Shown here piece by piece: positions 61,798-64,000 of a DNA stretch of 64,000 bases (position 1 is its first letter; every line of letters begins with the position of its first letter). The DNA is from an uncultured Lachnospiraceae bacterium (GTDB lineage: Bacteria > Bacillota > Clostridia > Lachnospirales > Lachnospiraceae). The DNA is taken from contig CAKRAK010000005.1 in the NCBI GenBank assembly GCA_934294885.1, positions 35,513-99,512 on the forward strand, given 5' to 3'. The position numbers were made by a program, and so were the translations under genes. The notes under the pieces were generated by a model. That model ran no database searches and was not told the origin of the DNA. It saw only the letters and a program-made list of their open reading frames with translations.

Positions 61798-62718
61798 ATG
61801 AAGAAAATAGTAGTGGATTCCAGTTGTGATATATCAGATATTCGACTTGTTTATGATGAAAATAATGAATTGGTACAATTTGCCAAAGCGGCTCTGACCA
61901 TTCGTGTTGGGGAGAAGGAATACACAGATAATGCAGATTTGAATATACGGGAAATGATGGATGCAATGGAGGCATATGATGGCGCATCTGTTACTTCCTG
62001 TCCAAGTCCCGCAGCATGGCAGGATTGTTTTGAAGGCGCAGATGAGATTTTTGTGATTACGATAACAAGTACTTTGTCCGGTGCTTATAACAGTGCGGTT
62101 TTGGCAAGGCAGTTGGAATTAGAGGAACATCCGGAGAAGAAAATTTATGTGATGGATTCCTTGTCTACAGGCCCTGAGATGGCATTACTGGTACAGCAGA
62201 TTTTATATCAGATTCAGAAGGGATATGACTTTGATACGATTTGTAAGAATGTAGAGGAGTACCGGGGACATACGAATTTGGTTTTTGTTTTGCACAGCAT
62301 CGATAATCTGGTTAAGAATGGAAGAGTTTCCAAATTGGCTGGCTTCGCGGCAAATGTGTTAGGAATATCGGTAGTCGGAAGAGCCAGTGAACATGGTGAG
62401 CTGGAAATGATTTCCAAGGGCAGAGGTGGTAATAAAACCAATATGGCTGTTCTTCAGGAAATGAAAGCCCGGGGATATCAGGGCGGTAATGTTCTGATTA
62501 CCCATTGTTTTAGTGAAAAGGATGCCGGAAAATTAAGGGATTGCATATGGAAGGAGTTTCCTCATGCACAGATATCTATTTCCAAAACCGGTGGTTTGTG
62601 CAGCTTTTATGCAGAAACCGGTGGTCTGCTTATTGGTTATGAAACCGCCGATAAGAAATTTGCTCTGGCAAATGTGTTATCCCATCTGGAAGAGGAAAAG
62701 GTTCCGTCAGAGGCTTAA
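61798..62718 (+). CDS. DegV/FakB-type fatty-acid-binding protein
   Basis: 306 residues. The N-terminus KKIVVDSSCDISD and the later TSCPSPAAWQDCFEGADEIFVITITSTLSGAYNSA are diagnostic of the DegV family, soluble proteins that bind a fatty acid and present it to fatty-acid kinase (FakA) in phospholipid synthesis. The ligand cannot be told here. Start set at 61798 with AGGAGTG about 8 bases upstream. The sequence right after its stop is an in-frame remnant of an unrelated methyltransferase, so the 3' flank has been rearranged. Confidence 0.93.
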   Translation: MKKIVVDSSCDISDIRLVYDENNELVQFAKAALTIRVGEKEYTDNADLNIREMMDAMEAYDGASVTSCPSPAAWQDCFEGADEIFVITITSTLSGAYNSAVLARQLELEEHPEKKIYVMDSLSTGPEMALLVQQILYQIQKGYDFDTICKNVEEYRGHTNLVFVLHSIDNLVKNGRVSKLAGFAANVLGISVVGRASEHGELEMISKGRGGNKTNMAVLQEMKARGYQGGNVLITHCFSEKDAGKLRDCIWKEFPHAQISISKTGGLCSFYAETGGLLIGYETADKKFALANVLSHLEEEKVPSEA

Positions 62719-62844
62719 ATATCTGGATTGTGCTTAATTCCACAGTGTGGATTTGCATCCTGTGAGATTGGAAACAAACTGACAGAAGAACAGTGGGAAA
62801 AATTAAAGCTTGTGAAAGAAATCGCAGAAGAAGTATGGGGATAA
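62719..62844 (+). pseudogene. Remnant C-terminus of a cobalamin-independent methionine-synthase-like protein
   Basis: Directly after the degV stop and in the same frame, about 41 codons read ...LIPQCGFASCEIGNK, then LTEEQWEKLKLVKEIAEEVWG and a stop. This is the characteristic C-terminal end of the ~370-residue MetE-like (methyltetrahydropteroyltriglutamate-homocysteine methyltransferase II) family, including the zinc-ligand cysteine in QCGFAS. There is no start codon, ribosome site or N-terminal part. It is most likely a fossil of a deleted gene, followed by a terminator that may have belonged to it. Confidence 0.75.
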
Positions 62845-62859
62845 AAAGATTATCCGGGG

Positions 62860-62895
62860 GGAAGAATTGCAGTAGTAATTCTTCCTTCTTTTTTG
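62860..62895 (+). terminator. Terminator behind the methyltransferase remnant
   Basis: Perfect 9-bp stem GGAAGAATT (62860-62868) with AATTCTTCC (62877-62885), then TTCTTTTTT. Confidence 0.85.
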
Positions 62896-62984
62896 TATAA
62901 TAATTCACACGAAATCATTACAATAATATACAAAATGGTTTTGCGAACAGTCTATTTGAAACAGCATTATTGGGAGGAACGGAT

Positions 62985-63812
62985 ATGGGAAAAATTATAT
63001 TTATTGATGTGGATGGTACTTTGGTAGATTATGAAAATAATATTCCTGCTTCAGCAGTAGATGCAATACGATGTGCCCGGAAGAATGGACACAAGGTATA
63101 TATCAGTACCGGACGCAGCAAAGCAGAGGTATATGATAATATATGGGATATTGGTCTGGACGGAATGATTGGAGGTAATGGAAGCTATGTGGAAGATGGT
63201 GGCAAGGTTGTTATGCATCAGTTGATTACCCCAGACCAATGTAAGCATATTGTTGACTGGCTTCACGGAAGAGGTCTGGAATTTTATCTGGAAAGCAATA
63301 ATGGTTTGTTTGCCAGTGAACACTTTGAGACCGGTGCATTGGAGGCCATCCAAAGATATTCCGAAAGAAAAGGAAAAAGCAGTAACATAACGGTGCGGGA
63401 TGTACTTCCCAATATGATATTTGACGGTGATCTGTACCGGGATGATTTGAATAAGGTCAGCTATGTCCTTTCTTCGTATCAGGATTATTTAGATGCCTGT
63501 GAAGAATTTCCGGATCTTCAAAACGGAACCTGGGGCGGTGCCGGTGAAACGGCTTTGTTTGGGGATATAGGTGTTCAGAATATATCCAAAGCCCATGCGA
63601 TTCAAAGGCTGTTAGATTACCTGCATGCAGATGTAGAAGATACCATTGCATTCGGTGATGCCAAGATTGATATACCGATGTTTGAGTATTGTAATTACAG
63701 TGTATGTATGGGCAGTGGAGGTGCCGAGGCAAAGGAGGCTGCGGATTACGTAACGGATGATGTAACGCGGGACGGTCTTTACAAGGCATTTCAATATTTG
63801 AAGCTGATATAA
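62985..63812 (+). CDS. HAD-family Cof-type phosphatase
   Basis: 275 residues. HAD motif I IFIDVDGTLVD (about 5-15; nucleophile Asp8 and Asp10 in DVDGT), motif II STGRS (about 41-45), Lys near LNKVSYV/NISKAHAI and motif IV IAFGDAKIDIPMFEY. A long C2-type cap between motifs II and IV places it in the Cof/YidA group, which dephosphorylates sugar phosphates or cofactors. Start at 62985: GGGAGG lies about 8 bases upstream; the frame open at 62970 is a TTG within that site. Single gene, with no partner in view. Confidence 0.92.
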   Translation: MGKIIFIDVDGTLVDYENNIPASAVDAIRCARKNGHKVYISTGRSKAEVYDNIWDIGLDGMIGGNGSYVEDGGKVVMHQLITPDQCKHIVDWLHGRGLEFYLESNNGLFASEHFETGALEAIQRYSERKGKSSNITVRDVLPNMIFDGDLYRDDLNKVSYVLSSYQDYLDACEEFPDLQNGTWGGAGETALFGDIGVQNISKAHAIQRLLDYLHADVEDTIAFGDAKIDIPMFEYCNYSVCMGSGGAEAKEAADYVTDDVTRDGLYKAFQYLKLI

Positions 63813-63964
63813 TTACTATGGGGAAGGGAAAATCAGTTAAAGGAGAAATCATGATGACCCTGCCTTTGTAAAATATATTCATAACTATCGGTAAGATGGA
63901 GCCGGTGTAGATGGATAAATAGTATGTAGTTACAGGTAGAATAAAATTGTATATGGGTAGGATG

Positions 63965-64000
63965 ACAAGGCAGCAAATTGGATTTGCTGCCTTGTTTTTT
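63965..64000 (+). terminator. Terminator at the window end
   Basis: ACAAGGCAGCAAA (63965-63977) pairs with TTTGCTGCCTTGT (63983-63995), five-base loop, T tract. The 188 bases from 63813 hold no gene that I can support. Confidence 0.9.

Noticed and set aside
63852..63872. Six-codon frame behind a good AAAGGAG site (MMTLPL)
   Set aside because: Too short to support as a gene and no regulated gene follows inside the window.
1..64000. tRNA, rRNA or prophage genes
   Set aside because: I looked for cloverleaf-like segments, rRNA conserved blocks and phage structural or integrase motifs while reading and found none; a tRNAscan run could confirm.

Overview
The window looks like chromosomal backbone of an anaerobic, low-GC, Gram-positive clostridium, most likely a Lachnospiraceae member of the Roseburia/Eubacterium/Lachnospira type. 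This is inferred from type III glutamine synthetase, a group B-like [FeFe] hydrogenase, an aconitase/isocitrate dehydrogenase branch with an isopropylmalate-synthase-like citrate synthase candidate, AGGAGG-type ribosome binding sites, many intrinsic terminators and small membrane proteins. I see no phage, plasmid, transposase, CRISPR array, rRNA or tRNA.

Layout. 1-5.6 kb: the 3' end of a class V aminotransferase, glnN behind a possible attenuator, then on the minus strand a cytoplasmic ParB-like/BMP fusion coupled to a metallophosphoesterase. 5.5-8.8 kb: topB, a left-handed beta-helix protein and a convergent membrane-anchored protein. 8.9-12.9 kb: an FMN-riboswitch-controlled riboflavin operon (ribD, a Dabb-fold protein, ribE, ribBA; no ribH) with three 94-bp tandem hairpin repeats in its leader. 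13-19 kb: a split 2-hydroxyacyl-CoA dehydratase activase/dehydratase-like pair and a chemotaxis receptor. 19-24 kb: a small unknown gene, an HtrA protease and a cytosolic LacI-like sensor fused to GGDEF. 23.5-31 kb: a MarR-controlled heterodimeric ABC exporter and a PAS-GGDEF-GAF protein. 31-41 kb: PurO-type IMP cyclohydrolase, a branching enzyme, typA, an esterase and a second heterodimeric ABC exporter. 41-46.7 kb: an LtaS-like enzyme, VanZ, a small membrane protein, a long M29-type aminopeptidase and an XRE regulator. 47-53 kb: aconitase, two small unknown genes, a second branching enzyme and an aminotransferase. 53-64 kb: [FeFe] hydrogenase, thioredoxin-reductase-like protein, a 56-residue protein that resembles a bare sortase signal, an AEC transporter, aroB, the citrate synthase candidate, icd, DegV, a decayed MetE-like fragment and a HAD phosphatase.

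The genes suggest a connected nitrogen/carbon theme. The citrate synthase candidate (58.8 kb), aconitase (47 kb) and NADP-type isocitrate dehydrogenase (60.4 kb) would make 2-oxoglutarate, which feeds the ammonium assimilation served by GlnN. Both glnN and icd appear to have a terminator between promoter and start codon, and both leaders share the octamer GACAAGGG just before the hairpin.

The most unusual non-coding features are two copies of a roughly 210-bp palindromic element (24.1 and 53.3 kb, opposite orientations) and the 94-bp tandem repeats in the riboflavin leader, where one hairpin base pair changes in a compensatory way between copies. The most unusual protein is the ParB-like/BMP fusion without a signal peptide.
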